The translations under genes were made by a program, and so were the position numbers. Source: Rhea pennata (taxonomy: Eukaryota > Chordata > Aves > Rheiformes > Rheidae). From it: 64,000 bases of DNA. Below are positions 1 through 14,580 of this stretch, piece after piece; position 1 is the first letter of the stretch, and each line of letters starts with the position of its first letter. The notes beneath the pieces are model-generated. The model did not search any database and was not told the origin of the DNA. It worked only from the letters and a program-made list of their open reading frames with translations. Location: assembly GCF_028389875.1 (NCBI RefSeq), contig NC_084702.1, positions 47,119,053 to 47,183,052 on the forward strand, given 5' to 3'.

Positions 1-578
1 TGGCTTTCAAAGGTTTTGGGGTACTTGGCTTTTAAAAAGTGAATCCTAAGTCCATAAAAGCAATATTCAAGAGAAACACAGCATTGAAAGCAATTCTTTA
101 TCCCCTTCAAAAATCACATTTTCCTACTAATGTTCCTGTCCTCTTTCAGAGGAAAGTGAAGCATTGCCCTCTAGAGGAAATACATTATTCACAGGAACAG
201 TTATAGCAGGAGTTTTTCACCAAATCCCCTTTCATCTTCAGTTGACTACTACGAAAAATACAAGAGTCACCATTCAAGATCCTCCCCAATTTCTACTCTC
301 ACTCAAAAAAAAAAAAAAAAGTATAAACATACTAATAAATTTTCTTGCTACTGAAAAATGCTATTGTTTTCAAGTATGACATACTGTTTTATTCAGATCA
401 GCTTTACAGAATATTTAGAAGGGCTTTAACATACTTACCACACTAGTCACACACAATGAAATTTGGGGGTCCCGGCTCAGAAGGCTGGGGAGAGGAGGGA
501 ACTGTGCTTGAGGGCTCCACAGAGTCAAATGTTTCTTTCCAGTCCTGGAAGGCATTCAGGCAAAGCAGAAATACTTAA

Positions 579-601
579 TACCGCAATGCTTCATTGCGGT
601 A
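579..601. repeat. Short perfect hairpin
   Basis: Ten-base arms (TACCGCAATG and its exact complement) surround a CTT loop. It stands in AT-rich intergenic sequence. No function can be assigned, and it is too short to be a microRNA precursor. Confidence 0.6.
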
Positions 602-3600
602 ACACTTTCAAAGAATTAACGCAGATCTTGAATTAAGATTTAAAATCACCCATCCAAACAAAGCAATGTCAGAAATAGAAGGAAGCAACACATTACTTCC
701 TAAAAAGCAGTGAAAAAAACACTAAGGGTAGCCTTTTTTCGTTTTTTAAAGAGAAATCATCACTTACTCTAGATAGTTTTGATGATTACATCCAGCGATT
801 GCAATGGCTGCTGTAACTGATCTATTGCTCCTGTCTGTTTAGGTGCCTACTTGTCTCCAACAGTGCTCTTCCTGACAGAATATGAGACGTACTTTTTCCC
901 CTTTTATCTTTTTTAGCTTAAGGACCTTGCGTCCCTGTGCTACAAAGACGTAAGATTATAAATGTTCTTGCAGCACACTGCTAGAGACTGCATGCAGAAA
1001 AGAAAGCATTTTTCAGGCTCCATATTACACACTCAATAGTAAATTCTACTGTGACCTCCTACACAGATACAGAAAGAACAAAAATACATATATGACCATG
1101 CATGCATATGACCTTGACAGGAAGAAGATGGGTGAGAAAATGGCCATATCAGCAAGGCTAATTAAGCTAATGTACATATATTAAAAAACTTTCCCATGTA
1201 AAGGAAGAGACCTCTCTCAGTTTAGTGGCAGATATCACTACAGACGAGTCCCAGCACTGCTGCCCATAAGCCTACTCCCCTCATCAGCAAGTTCTCTCAC
1301 AGACAGGTTTAACTGATATTATATAGGGTGAAAAAAGAACAAAAAAAAAGAAAAAAAAGGAAAAAACATAATGATCCTACACTTAACAATAAAAAAAAAA
1401 GATTAAGAAATGCATAGGTCAATCCACAGAGATGGAGCTATGATATCCAACAATGACTTTGGTTTAATCATATTTATATGCATATTACCAGGACTCACAG
1501 CATACTTGTTTGCAGAATCAATGCTGCTGAGAATTAATTAACCTATTATTCCTTGGAAAAGTCTCCACTAAATAGCACATAAGCATCTTGGGGATGCAGC
1601 TGTATTTTCTACTCAAGCTTATCCATCCAATAGGTAAATAGCAATTAATTTGAACAAACTAAATTGTTTGGATATAATTTTTGTTTCTCTTTCTTGCAAA
1701 TGAGGGGGAAAAAAATTTGGCACAAACTGTAACATCTTCTGTTCCTCCAAGGAAAGAAAAACACAACATGTCTGAATTTGGAAAGAGAGTCAACTACTAG
1801 TTCATTCCTGATTCAGGAATCTATTTTATAGAGATTCATATCACTTTCTATTACGGCTGAATGACTACAAATTATATAATGGAAAATTTGATCATTCTTA
1901 AAAGTGTTTCCATCAAAGAACTGCTGCAGTCTAAAAATTATTAGGTAAGGCTCCTCTCTCAAGTTTTTTTTTTTTTTAAAGTCAAAAAACTAGCAAGTGT
2001 TTAAGATGAAGTTCAGGAATATCTTGAGCTCTCAGGTTCCTCTAGTTTATACTCCAAGGATTTTGAAAGCTTTTCTTCTTTCCCCTAAATTACCTCAGCA
2101 GTGAGGTCAATATTTATTGGCTGAATTGTCAAGATTGAAATGCTCTTATGGACATTTCTCTAAATAAAAGCTCATTATCTTTGCAGGTATACATATCTGC
2201 AGGTAGCTGTACACTTCTGATTTAACTGTTAGCTATGCTAAGTCAACTTAACTAAATTGTGGCATTTATTTACCATGTAGCTACCATTTGTCCCATTTGA
2301 GTCCTATGTGAATGCAACCAAATCCAACTATTTTAACAGAGAATGTGAAAATGCACACACACCAGTTTGCTCAAATACAGAACAACAAATGAATAAATGC
2401 ACTGAACTATTACAGATTAGTTTCATTTTTACGTATACCACTTTTAATAACAAAACTAAAAATCACCTTTGGTGTGAAAAGTAAATTTAACACTTCACAT
2501 CCACCTGAACACAATCTTTTTCAAGTTCTTTACCAATACAACTCAGCTTGAAAACAGGACAGTTTAGTGAATATTAATATACTGAGATAACTAAACACAA
2601 AAACCCATTTTTAAGATTCTTTAACTTAAAACCATACAAGAAGAAAATCCCTCAATATTTTCTCAGAGGAATGCTCCTGAACTTTTATAACTACGCTTTA
2701 TTCCTTTAAATACTAGATTAAGGTTCAGATTTATGTCATTCATAAAAATTTGCATTTAAGTTCTTGCATGTATTTTTTCCCATAAGGGTATACACTATAG
2801 ATTATTTATAACATTTCATTACAGCTTACTATTAAACATTGAAATATGTATTTTAATTGCAGACAAACATGAATATATCATCCCTGCACCATATTTCGTT
2901 TTTGATACAAAATGAAGGTAAGTATTTCTGCCTAATGACACACCAAGGAAAAGAGTATGCAGAGCAGGTGTACAAATATAAGAGCATGCTGGTATAACAG
3001 AGACATACACGACCTTGCCTTTCCTTCCTACAGTAGACCACACAAAAATTAATACTAATGCTGCACCAAGGTATCCTCCATCTACTACTATATAAAATAT
3101 TGTCAGACCGTGTCAGCAGTTAACCAAAAGTCATCATCCATAGCACACACTATTAATTATCCTTTTGTCTTAGGATACACTAAACACGGCAGTTTTGACT
3201 AGTAACAGAAATCAAGCTCTAAGGGGAGGAATTCCTTGGACCAATGTGTAAAGGCAGCTAAAAACATGTATGAATTTTGCATCTTTCACGAGCTCTGTGG
3301 TTCAACAAAAATTCCTAGATCACAACAGTGACTGTTAAACTAAGTTGCGCACTGATAGTAAAAGTCATTCCATCCTTCTGTGTATAACTCCTACAGACAG
3401 TAGGTAAAAACTAAAACACAACTCAAATGCACAGTGATTCTAACTTTTTCAAGTGTGGTTTAAAATGTAACAATATTTCAGAAAGGCACTGACATAGGAA
3501 ACACACCCTTTCAATAAATGGACAACATGCCAAATATGTTTAAAAGGGCAGACCAAGCAAATTATTTCTAAATTGTTCTCACTGTAGGAAAGAATACTGT

Positions 3601-6600
3601 TAGTTAGTCAAGAATATTGTATGAGAAGGTGATTAATCACTTGACCATATGCTTCCAGTACAAGATCAGTTGGCAGTGGCCACCATTTCAATTTAAGCAA
3701 AGAACACAGCATGACAGAGGAATATCTCTAATGCCACTTACTAAAAAAAAAAAAGAAAAAAAAAGTCCAAATGTTGTCATCACAAATTGCATTCAGGGAT
3801 CTCAAATAGTAAAAACATTAAATGCATCTGAAATCAGCCTTGCCAAAGGCTCCAGCTGAACTAGCAGTCAGCATCAATCTCAACTCCTCAAAGAAATAAC
3901 TTGTCCTCAGCGTCACCCAAGAACCACAAGATATACTCTCCAAACTTACCGAAATAAGAACTAAAGCTTGGAGCAGCTACCATCTTTACAGTTGAGGCAG
4001 AACTGACCTGGAGAGGGAAAGAGCAGGGTAGCAGAAACATCATCTGGAGAAGGCCAGGTAGATGGGTATGAGAAAAAACAACTGGATATTGTGAATGGCA
4101 ATCCCATTCATGATATCAATTCATGTAGTCAAGCAGCCTGTCTCTGCAAGTAGGAAAACATAACAAACACTGAAAAATAGCTACTGAGTAACAAGCAGAA
4201 ATTGGTTTTAAACTCATCCTTGAGCTGAAGTAAAGCAGAGTTCTCTATAGCTCTGTTTAGTCAGTTGAAAAGTGCCCTCTTGCTGGAAATACAGTCTATT
4301 ATGGTCCATTCAGAAGAAGCAATAGGCTTGAGTAGCAGTCACAGTAGAATTAACACTCTTCAACAGATCTAGAGCCACAGAGATAGAGCCAAAGCTAAAG
4401 ACAGCTTTTCAACAATTCAAGAAGCTCCAGCTCTAGCACTAATTTTATATCTAGTTGAGAAAAAAGCTTCTTTACTTTGCTGTCTTCCCCACTGCCCCAC
4501 CACCCACAGAAGTACAGCAATCTGAAATAGCTGCAAAAAACAAGCCGTATTATTTTCAGTCCCCAAACTGATCCTACGCGAATAGGAAGGGAAGGAGAAA
4601 TAGCAAGAACTCTGAAACAAGGGTGGTTTGTCTCGGTGACTCCCTGCTACAAGCCAACAGCTCGCTCTCACTGTGGCCTCCCTGCCTCCACAAAACAGGT
4701 TCAGGGACAGGGAACAAGCAGTAAAGAAACTCTGGAATTGCTTCCACAATTCTGGAAACTTGTGAAAAGAAAAAGATGTGCCATGAGTAAAGAGGCTCCA
4801 AAACTACCCAAAGGATTGAAGTAAAGCAGAGGCAAAATGCCGTAGGGACCAAACTCATCACAGTGTGCAGTACTGCTTCAGCATAACAAATACATTGGAA
4901 GACAGATGATTTTATCTTTACTTTTTCCAATTTTGAGAGAGAGAGAACTAGCCCTTGACTTTTGAATCATTGGGGATAACAAAACTGCAGTTGTCTCTCA
5001 TGAGCACACTGTTCCTCTCACTGTTTCAAACCACTGGGATTTTCCTCATTTAAGAGTAGAAAAAAGAAGGAAAAACAAAAGCATCCATCAGGCACCTGAG
5101 CCAAAACAGAATTCAGAAGTGGTATCAAGGTCACTTACAGGAGAATGGAAGAGCTAAGAAACAGGTCATATATGCTAAATTAGGAAACGTGCATCTTTCA
5201 CCATAGCACTTCTAGAAAGCATGTCTGATTTGATACCATAAAGAAACACATGATATTACACTGTTGTTGAATAAATTCTGAAATATATTTTAGCTTTTTT
5301 CTACCCTAAGTTTGCATACATAATTTATGCTACTGTCTCAGACACCTGCTTTTTATAAATATACTTAACACTAAACTATTTTGAGTATTTTATTAAATCA
5401 GAAGGCTGTACTCAGTACACTTCCTTTCAGTGCTAGGATTAATACAAGAGTAGTTGGCCAGTCACAGAGCACAGCAGAGCCAGGAAAAACATTCCCATAT
5501 TTACATATTGCAGCACCAGAAAGTGTCTCATTTACACTGTGCCCAGAACCACAAAATTTATCAAATACATTTCCAGACTCTCCCAATCAAGTAAACGCTG
5601 TATTTCCAAAGATATTTTGTTCAGTTATGTGCTTCATTCAATCATCATGAGTGTACAGCTTTTACATTTTGAGAGCCAAACTCCTGGATTTTCCCAAGTT
5701 AGGAGGCACTAACTCCTGATCCACAGAGATCCAAGAACTGGGCCACAAATGATCCACTCCTCATTTAAAGAGCAGTCAGTTCAAAATGGGTAGTAAAACA
5801 TGAAGCAGTAAGCTTGCAAGAGCAAAAAGCTTACATCTTGTCCAAAAATCAAACTCCTTCCTAGGGGAATGTTTCCTCTCCCCTTCCTAACAAGCAAGCC
5901 CTTATATCCTTATTTTGGATTTCCAATAAGATGAAAAATTGAAGTACAGTAATAAAACAAGATGCTTAGGCATGGACTTACACATACTTCATACACCTTC
6001 TGAAATTTATTTAGTTAAAAATTCATAGTTTTATACTTAGAAATTTGATTAAGTTATAAAATTTCTCTCTCTGAATTTCCATTTCTGTAGTGAGACCATT
6101 GTATCATCTTTTTCATCTGATTTCATCGTATTTTTAAGGAAAATCTGCACACTTGAGATTAATATTAAAGTTTCTATAAACTTTATTTCTTCAGTTTTAG
6201 GAACTTAATCTGAACTTTCATTCTCAATGGTGAAGCAAACTACTTTTGAGAGGTACAAGTTCCAGTATTATACTTCCCTTGCGTATTCATACTCCTACAG
6301 TGTTGCAGAATTAAAACTCGCTTGGTCATATTTCAGACAAACTCAGAAGCCCCCAGCTCTATAATGTATGACCATCTTAATAGTTGTTTGGATTTTTTAC
6401 AATCAATTTAACTTAAAAACATTAAAATAGGCAAGGAGCCCTATGTGGGAAATACCTGGGAACGGCAACATCCATGACAGAAGACAACTGCGTTCTTACA
6501 GCGCAGCTGAAGAAGGAAGATACTCCTGTAGAGTACCTGGTTCTGAAAAGCTTTAAGATAGAAAATGGATTTGCTTATATACAGTTATATTTGCTTAATT

Positions 6601-9600
6601 AAAATGTTATTATCAATTCACCTGAGAGTTCATGCTTCTTCAAAGAAGTTGCTTAAGGACTGACTTAAGAAACCAACTTTAATAAAACTGCCCATAATAG
6701 ATTTCATAGTAAAATAACGACTAAAGTGAGTATGACAATCAGGTACAAAGGGTTTAACAAGTTGCTGCTTCTCAGTTCTTTACTGCTTACCTGACTGGGT
6801 GGACAATAAAGTATGTTTCAAGGGAGAAGAGGATCAGTTAAACCAAACGAAAGAGAGTTCTAACTCATAATTGCAAGAATGCTCAGAGATGCTAAAATTT
6901 GCTTCTACCCCTAATAAAAAAAGAAATGCTTTAAAAGCCCAATGAAAACAAGCAGAACAGCAAAATATTCAAGAACAAATTAGTCACTGTTATTTCATAA
7001 GTTCAGGTTAAATACCATTTTAACAATAACAGCTTGTCTGTGGACAATCTGTAAAGAAAAGGGAAGCAATACTAATTTTGCTAATCAATAGTAGCTAGGT
7101 GCTCATCTTCAATTTCCAGTTTAACTGTCTATTTCAATCTAGTTGAGGATCGGATATGAAGGATACTTCTACCTGTCTGATAGAGAGGAAAAGAATAAAA
7201 CACTTAGTTTTTAATACAAGGTTTCAGAAGAACACACTTTATATGTATGTACACGGTGTAATTATCTGCTCACTAAATAAGTAAGTAGGGCCCCACACAG
7301 TGCACTTGTATTCATGCCATCAGATGAAGACATTTAAGCTTGCTGATGCCCAAACTGGAAATCTGAGCTCCCTGTGAAGTCAACAGAGCCTCCAGAGTGT
7401 TGAAATCCTCCATGCCAGGAGTCTGCCCAAAGCGAGTTGTCATTTGTTTTGTTTTTCAGCTAAAGAAACTCAGCTGTTTTCATGAATATGGTTAGCAGAA
7501 AATACTGTCTTGCTAGTGTTTAAAAAGGTAATACAAGAAGTTTTTGAAGGCAGATGAGTATTCAGCAAAAGCAAAAAGAAATTAGAAACCGGAAACTCCT
7601 AACAGCTATTTAAGAGAAAGGAAGAACTGCTCCAGTGCCACCACTTGTGTGACTTCAGGGCCACAAACAAGGTCCTGACTCTCTACTAAAACTTTCCTCA
7701 GTGCACAGGTTTCTGAGTCATCAGAATAGAACTGAACTTCAAACCATGAAGTCTAAATTTCTTTCAACCTGCTTGTCTCAGATTAATTGTATTTGCATTT
7801 CTGAGTTCTTTATATTATGGCACACCTTCCCAAACTTAAACTTACTTGGTACCACAATCAGGAATAGCAGCTACTGCTTAGGCCTCCCAGCTCAATGCCA
7901 GGCAATGTTCAGTATAAGCTTTGTTCACATATTGCTTTAAAATAACTTGTGTAATGCTTGTGGTACACACTCTTTGGGAACATCTTATTAAAGAATCATT
8001 AGCAATTTTCAAGCAACCGAAGCTTCCTTAGATAATATTCTAAGGAAAAACAATTGAAAATGACTTGAGCTGATGAAAATAATTACTAGGAAAATAAAAT
8101 ATACATGAGCTGTGAAATCAACCTTGCAGTATTTACATTTCACTTTGCATTTTAAGTTATGGACTTGTAGCATTTTAAATTCCAGACATCACAGAAAGAA
8201 AGTGAAAATGATGAGAGAACAGTAGGCATATTTTAGGATACAGAATCCAAGGGAAGTTAAAGTTGGCATCACAGTTTAATAAAATACATTCAATAGCATG
8301 TTAAAGGATTATGATTCTGTAAATATGCTCAGGAACATTCTTCCTCAAGGCTGGAAGGAAAGTAATGATGATGACAAAGCTTCATAATCTGAATACAACC
8401 CAGTGTTGTTGCTGGGCTATGCCAATGCTGTCCTTGCGTGTGGCACCAAAGAGAAGAAGAAAGGTTCATTTAATATTTGAAGATGTAAGAAATGAACAGT
8501 ATGTAACATGGCACTATAAATAGAGTATCTTGAATTTCAAGGACAAAATGATTGCAAATAAAAGTGTCTGCATGGAAATACAGGATATTCAATAAGAAAA
8601 GTGTTACGATTTTTAAGAAAGTCAGGCTGCACATTGCAGCTTTAAAATACTCAAATACGTTACTGTTATTTAAAGCCTAATCTGAATGCAGGTCGGAATA
8701 AGGATAGTATCTATGTAATTAAGCAAAAGAGCACTTAAACAGACGTTCAGTATACTATTTATTTACCACAAAGTACAAGTAATTCCTAGTTTGATAGTTG
8801 TGAAATTAGCAAAGAAGATGGTGATGTAAAGAAAAGGCAGTCTATTGTGTGTGTCAGTAGCCAGAAATGCAGTTTAAATTGCAAGCTTCCTGTGTAACCT
8901 ACATAGCTCCTTTATTCTCCCTGTGCCTAACCTCGTATTTTTAAACTCAGGACTGATACTTTGAGGATAACGAGATGAAAAATTATGATATGCTTATATT
9001 GTTGGAAAGGAACAAGACAAAACTGTAGTTTTTAAAATAAAACCATATTATGCAGCTGACTTCTTCAGTGTTCTGATCAAATTACATACTTAAAGTAACA
9101 ACCTCATTACTAGCCTGCAAGTTTGGGGGAGTCTTTTTTGTATTGCCTTAGTAAATAATTAGTTTTTCAGAAAGAAATTTGATAGTCTTTTAAGAAATAA
9201 GCACTAGGACTTTGACCACAGATTTTTTTTTTTTAATAATTGAGTCATTAAGCTTCCAAAGGATTCTCGCTATAACTGGAAGAAGTTTGTAAATTAATTT
9301 TTCTTTTGTTTGTCTGTCTACTTTCTGACAGTTTAGCATTATCATAGGCCTCTGAAGAAGCAATGTCTTCTTCAAAGTATGATAAGATTGAACTGAAGCA
9401 AAGGAAGCCCGGAGGGTACACCTGTCTCTCAAAGGATCTCTAATAAAAAAGCACCGGAAAGAGATAAATTCATAGCAGCTTTTGCAGTCTAGCACTTTTG
9501 ATAATATTAAAGCATTCTGATGTATTTAAAGTCTACTTATTATTGTCTTAATATAGAATAAAGTGCATTTTTTCCAGTACTCGTTCTATGGCATTGAGGC

Positions 9601-9702
9601 TGGAGTTTGTACATGCAGCCCAAGCACCGAAGACAACATACTTATGGATCATCTTCTACATATACTAACGAAATGGCATCAGAAAAAAAAAAAAAGAAAA
9701 GA

Positions 9703-9769
9703 AAAAGCAGAGATTAAACTGGAAAACTAAAATATTGTATTTTAGTTTTCCAGTTCAATCCCTGCTTTT
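9703..9769. repeat. Near-perfect 67-nt hairpin / inverted duplication
   Basis: Two 32-base arms (9703-9734 and 9738-9769) are complementary at 30 of 32 positions and separated by the 3-base spacer TTG. The left arm is preceded by an A-rich run (9681-9702). The arms are AT-rich and contain the core AACTGGAAAACTAAAATA. Such a structure can arise by template switching during replication, can be a remnant of a palindromic transposon, or can be transcribed as a small-RNA precursor. The 3-base loop is tight for a microRNA. The structure is directly visible; its origin is not. Confidence 0.85.
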
Positions 9770-12700
9770 GACTTGAGATGATGCAGGACAAGTATGACAG
9801 CACAAATTGACTGTTATTCTCTGATGACAAAAAGTATTCAAGAAAAGATCTGTCCAGGCTCACAGTCCAGGTAAGTGATGTGAGGTCAGTAGAAAATAGC
9901 TCAAATAATAGATGAAACAAGCTTCTGTCAACTAAATCCTTACTGCTTCAGAGATACACTGCTAGCTGCCTTCATTATGCACATGCTATCTGGCAGCCTG
10001 CTTCAGGGGCAGATGGGCACTCATTTTGAACCTTACAGACCTCTAACGACCCGGTAGGTGGGCTGGCAGGGAACCTGCAAACCAGAGAACCACAGCTCCT
10101 AATATGAGGTTTCACGATCAGGTTTGCAGAGTTCTCACTCCACTACAGCCTGCCAACTGCCTATGCCCAGGACAGAGCTCTGTTCCCTTTTCCTTGGCTT
10201 TATTCCAAACCATGGAAACTGAACAAAAACATACTAGTTTGAAATTCTCCGTGCAATTTATTAATTCCCCTCACCTTAATCAAGAACTGATGTAGTATTG
10301 AGGCTTATTCCAATCTCTCCCCCGAGAGATCAGAGGTCTCAACAAGGGAGTCCGTTACGCTAACTTCCTCTGTGCACCCATCCACTGCAGGACAGCAACT
10401 CAGTCCAAGACAGAACTCACAGTCCTTCCCTCCTTTTTGAATAGCTAAGCAGTGATTCCAGTGACAGAGCTATAAAGAAAAGTGAGTATCCTTCTAAAGA
10501 AGTAAACCAGCCTCCAGATGATTATATCATTTTCTGTTTACAGAAAAACTGGAAAAAGCAAACTACTTCGACTATGACGTACATACAATTTTACTGGGTG
10601 GCATCAATTTATACCAAGGTCTGACCACCACAAATCTGAATTAAGCACTATTTAAGAAGCAGTAAGTTCCACAAAAAGCCTGTATCTGTAAAAGCTAGAC
10701 TGCATTTTAACACTTCAAAATGTACTATTATTTTTAAGACTTCTGTTGGAAGTCTCTCAACAAACACCAGAAACTTAACTAGCTCAGAAAATGAGCCAAC
10801 CTTTCAGCTTCTAAGCTTATTCAGAGCAATGTCATCCTGATGAGGCAGAGCAGCGAAGCTTGCACTCATGTGGAAAGAAATCCTTGCTAACACACTTCAT
10901 GAGCACTAAGCTTCACACACTACTTGCCATGAGCATTAAAATAATGGTGTGCTTTGTGAGCCCTACAGTTTTTAACAATAAAGAGTATGAATAGTTGGCT
11001 AAATAGGTATTTTGGGAAAGATTTAACAGTGTTAAAGCTTTTACATCATTTAATTAGAATTGAAAAGTTCCCATATTATCTACCCTGAAAACATACACTA
11101 CTCTGCTTTAAAAGCCTTTCAGGAGGGTATTTTCAGCCACAATAAGGGAATGCATCCCAGCTAGACCTCACACATACTGGATGAGCTACAACTCTGATGC
11201 AAAGTGAACTGTGTGACCACCAACTAAGGTTCATGAAGTTACCAAGTACTACCTTGACAAATGCCAACTGCTGATCTGAAATTCCAGGTATAAACATGCA
11301 GGTGACATATAGGCATCACTGTGGACTCATTATACATACAGTAATCACTTTTTTCTTTTTAGTAATTCAGATGCGTTAGCAGTTAACTAAACTAGGAACT
11401 GTAACACTACCAAAGTCTATTCCCTTAAGAGTTATTACTAATTTTCATTTGAAAAGGGACACCTGCAGCAATAAAATCATAAGTATTCATATGTATCTTG
11501 AGAACAGCAGTTTCTTAACACTGCTATGAATGAGCCTAGTATATGAACTGCACTGTTCAAATCTTACTTTCAACAAGAGCTTTTGGGGATTTATAAATCT
11601 ACCTTCAGAAAGGAATGTGCAGGATTTGTATACTTGGCATAGATTCCACTATTCATTAGAAAAGTTTTACAAACACCGGGCCCTTTCTGTCCCGACACTT
11701 ATCTTCTGTATCTATTTATATACACACAGTGGGTCAAAGCTACAATATTCAGAAATATAAAAAAAATGCAGTGCTGCAATGCATATTTTTCATAATAAAG
11801 TCAGCATCCCCTGAGATGTAAACTAACCAGTCAAAAATAGCCATGCTTTTACAGTTCTCATTAATTCTGTTACATCAACGCAGACTTCTAGAGAACATTC
11901 TTTTTTCATGGTTAAACTCATGACTTTAAGCTCACGTAGAATTTTCAAGAAAGATTCCTTTTTTAAACTGTTTGTACTGTAAGTTTAACATCTCAGTTTA
12001 TGAGTTCAACCTTCAAGGTGCCTCCTTGTAAGTCCAGAATGTTTTTGTGCTGTAAAGAAGTGTTGTTATATTAAGAATATTTTACAAGATTGCTGCAGCT
12101 AGAATCCTAAGCACAGTAGCAGTAGCTCATACCAGAAAATGTTTTAAAAATGTAGGCTCTTAAATATTCTCCAGACTGGAGAAAAATGTTAAAGTTAACA
12201 TTCCTTGTCAAGAGCCAGGAACATGAAGTTCTGGGTAGTCTTATTATAGGAGTATTATTCAAACTGCAAGTCTTCTAATTAACTAATGGTACAATGAATT
12301 AATGCCCTCTTTTTCTCCTTGAGAGATTTCATTTGGAAACCTACCTCACAGTCGCACATTCCCAGTGTTTCTAGTGGAAGGACTTTACATTCTATATATC
12401 CCATCTTCAAGGCTACCTGCAAAACTTTGCTCAAGAGATGCCAGAGAACAAACCAATAAATGCACTTCCTCTTCATGCCACATGAGAGCAACAAAAAGAT
12501 ATAAAAGAAGTAAGATAAACTACGGATTTAAGCTTTAACTCTGCACAAAGAATCTGTTAAGATATTAGACAAACAGAGTATTTCTGCCACAATACGTTGC
12601 AGAAACAACAAAAAATCTTGAACTCTGCCTGCTCCTATCTACAGCAGCCCTCACCTCCCCAAGCAGCAGTCTGTAGTCTGCAGCCACCAAACCACATGGC

Positions 12701-14049
12701 ATATGATTTTACCACCAAGTCCCAGTTACCTGAGCAGTGTGAGGCACTAATCACCTTGTAGCTAACAGCTCTGCCCATCTGCACGCTGGCCAACACCTGC
12801 AAGCAAGAGTGGAATAATGAAAAGGAGAAAGCAAAAATGCAGAAACAGTGGGGGCATGGTAGTGGAAGACTTTGAGAAAAACATGTAGAATTAATTAAAT
12901 AGAACTATCCTGGACAAATTTGTGTGTTTCAATACACATACTGAACAAAAGCTAGTAAACTATAATTATTCACTGTCAGTCAGGTACTGCAGAGTAACTG
13001 GTTCAGTTCTAATTAATTAGACAGTGACCCTCTCCTTCAGAGGTACCTGAAATCTACAACTGACCAGTATGACTGCTTGTTCCATAGTAAAATACCATGA
13101 TTTGAAAAATAAAAATAGCACTAGTGAAGCAGAGGAATGGATACGGAATGAGGGCCTGCGGACGGATGAGGATATTATAGTAGAATGTTAGGGTCACGAG
13201 GCTCTGCTTTCAATAAAGAGAATAGAGACAAGGAGTTTGGAAAAAGATGCAAACCCATGGACTGAGGCAAACCTGCCTATTCATTCAACTTGTATACTAC
13301 TGCTCTACAGAATTTAAACACAAAATATGCCATTCCTTGGAGCTCATTAATATGAGCCATTAATATCCCATTCCTTAGAGCTAAGAGGACTGTATCACCA
13401 GCTAGTGAACAGCATGCATACATTACCTTGCATGAAAAAGTGAAACATTTAAGAACACTGAAAAGTGAAATCATTTAAGAAAGTTCTTAAGAGGGGGATA
13501 AAAAAGAGTAAGTCAAGGTTTTATTGGCTTAAGTTAACTGAAAGAGTCCCCTCTCACCATTTAAAGACCTAAAGAATCAGAAAAATACAGAAGAAAAAGT
13601 TTCACAATGTCATTTTACAAAATAATTGAGGGAAGGATGTCCAGTACATCATTATTGTTACAGGATAGCAAGATTTGTTAAGCTCTCGCCCCTGCAAGTT
13701 AGCATACAATGCGGAACTGTTACTAACAAAGCAGTAGAAAATGTCTCCATTGGTAAACATTAGTTTAAACCACCTCTCTCTAAGGTTCTGAGGGAAAAGG
13801 GGGGAAAAAATTATCCAAGGAATATCCATTTTTTGATCAAAACTGATGCACTTCAAAGAAGCACTTCCTACATTGTCACAGATTTTATGTGCTGACACTC
13901 ACTACTACAGTTTACAGTAATTACATTATACATAATTTATAATGTTATCTAAAGTGGATTTAGATGTTCTAAGTGATGGCAAAGGTAGTGTTCCTTGTAA
14001 TACTTCCCCATGGCTTCTTAGCATTATTTGAAAACACGCACTGCATTTT

Positions 14050-14300
14050 CTACTGAAGTTGCCCGGCGCTACCAGAAGTCACAGGGATCCCACAAAGCCT
14101 GATAATCACAAGTAAGGCCTGCAGAGGACGCGGGGCGGTACTCACCCTTCTCCCCGATGGGCAAGCAAAGGCGCACAGGACTCCTCGCCACCACCAGGCA
14201 GCACACCCCTCCCCCCGCCCCGAGCCACGCAGAGGGACAGGGCAAAGGCCCCGGGGACCCTTTGCAATGAGGGCAGACCTAGGCACTGCCAGGCCTCGGG
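14050..14300 (-). other. GC-rich patch with minus-strand splice donor (possible divergent lncRNA exon)
   Basis: Read on the minus strand, this patch is GC-rich, holds a GGGCGGGG Sp1-like box near 14213-14222, and ends in a consensus 5' splice site, GAAGG|GTGAGTAC, with the last exonic base at 14146. It lies about 1.2 kb upstream of the RIOK2 start, in the orientation expected for a divergent promoter transcript. A 78-codon minus-strand frame covers the patch but matches no family I know. The donor could be fortuitous. Confidence 0.3.
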
Positions 14301-14320
14301 AGCTAGAGGCAAAAACTAGA

Positions 14321-14338
14321 AGCAGGTCTGGACCTGCT
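14321..14338. repeat. Short palindrome
   Basis: AGCAGGTC and its complement GACCTGCT are separated by TG. It sits between the minus-strand donor patch and the RIOK2 CpG island, and no protein-binding role can be assigned. Confidence 0.5.
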
Positions 14339-14544
14339 GGAAGCTACCAGGAGCTAGACCTGATCACACTGCCCAGGTCAAAACCAAGGACTCCGGCCTA
14401 GAGCATCCAGACTGGAGAGGATCCACGTCCTCAGTTTTTCCAGGAAACATTTTTTTTTTTCTTTTTACAACTGGGTTAACAGTGATTCAGACTGTTTTGT
14501 AAGTATTTTACTATCTTGGGTATCTTGGTGCAACATGTAACTAG

Positions 14545-14580
14545 CACGCACACACACACATATAAATGTATGTATGTTAT
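14545..14580. repeat. (CA)n-rich microsatellite
   Basis: A short imperfect CA run passes into ATGT/TATG repeats. It lies just upstream of the RIOK2 CpG island. Confidence 0.7.

Larger units (their letters stand above)
1..14040. other. Intergenic DNA upstream of RIOK2
   Basis: AT-rich sequence with no exon I can support. Open frames here are short (up to about 118 codons), unlike any family I recognise, and of the length expected by chance. It contains A- or T-runs (305-320, 1340-1400, 3742-3766, 9220-9234), a perfect 10-bp hairpin with a CTT loop at 579-601, and the long hairpin at 9703-9769 listed separately. In human a large gene-poor interval lies on this side of RIOK2, which agrees with the emptiness. 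Unannotated lncRNAs or enhancers cannot be excluded from sequence alone. Confidence 0.7.

Noticed and set aside
4417-4930. Overlapping minus-strand frames of 110 and 118 codons
   Set aside because: Two frames overlap each other with no homology I recognise and no promoter or splice context.
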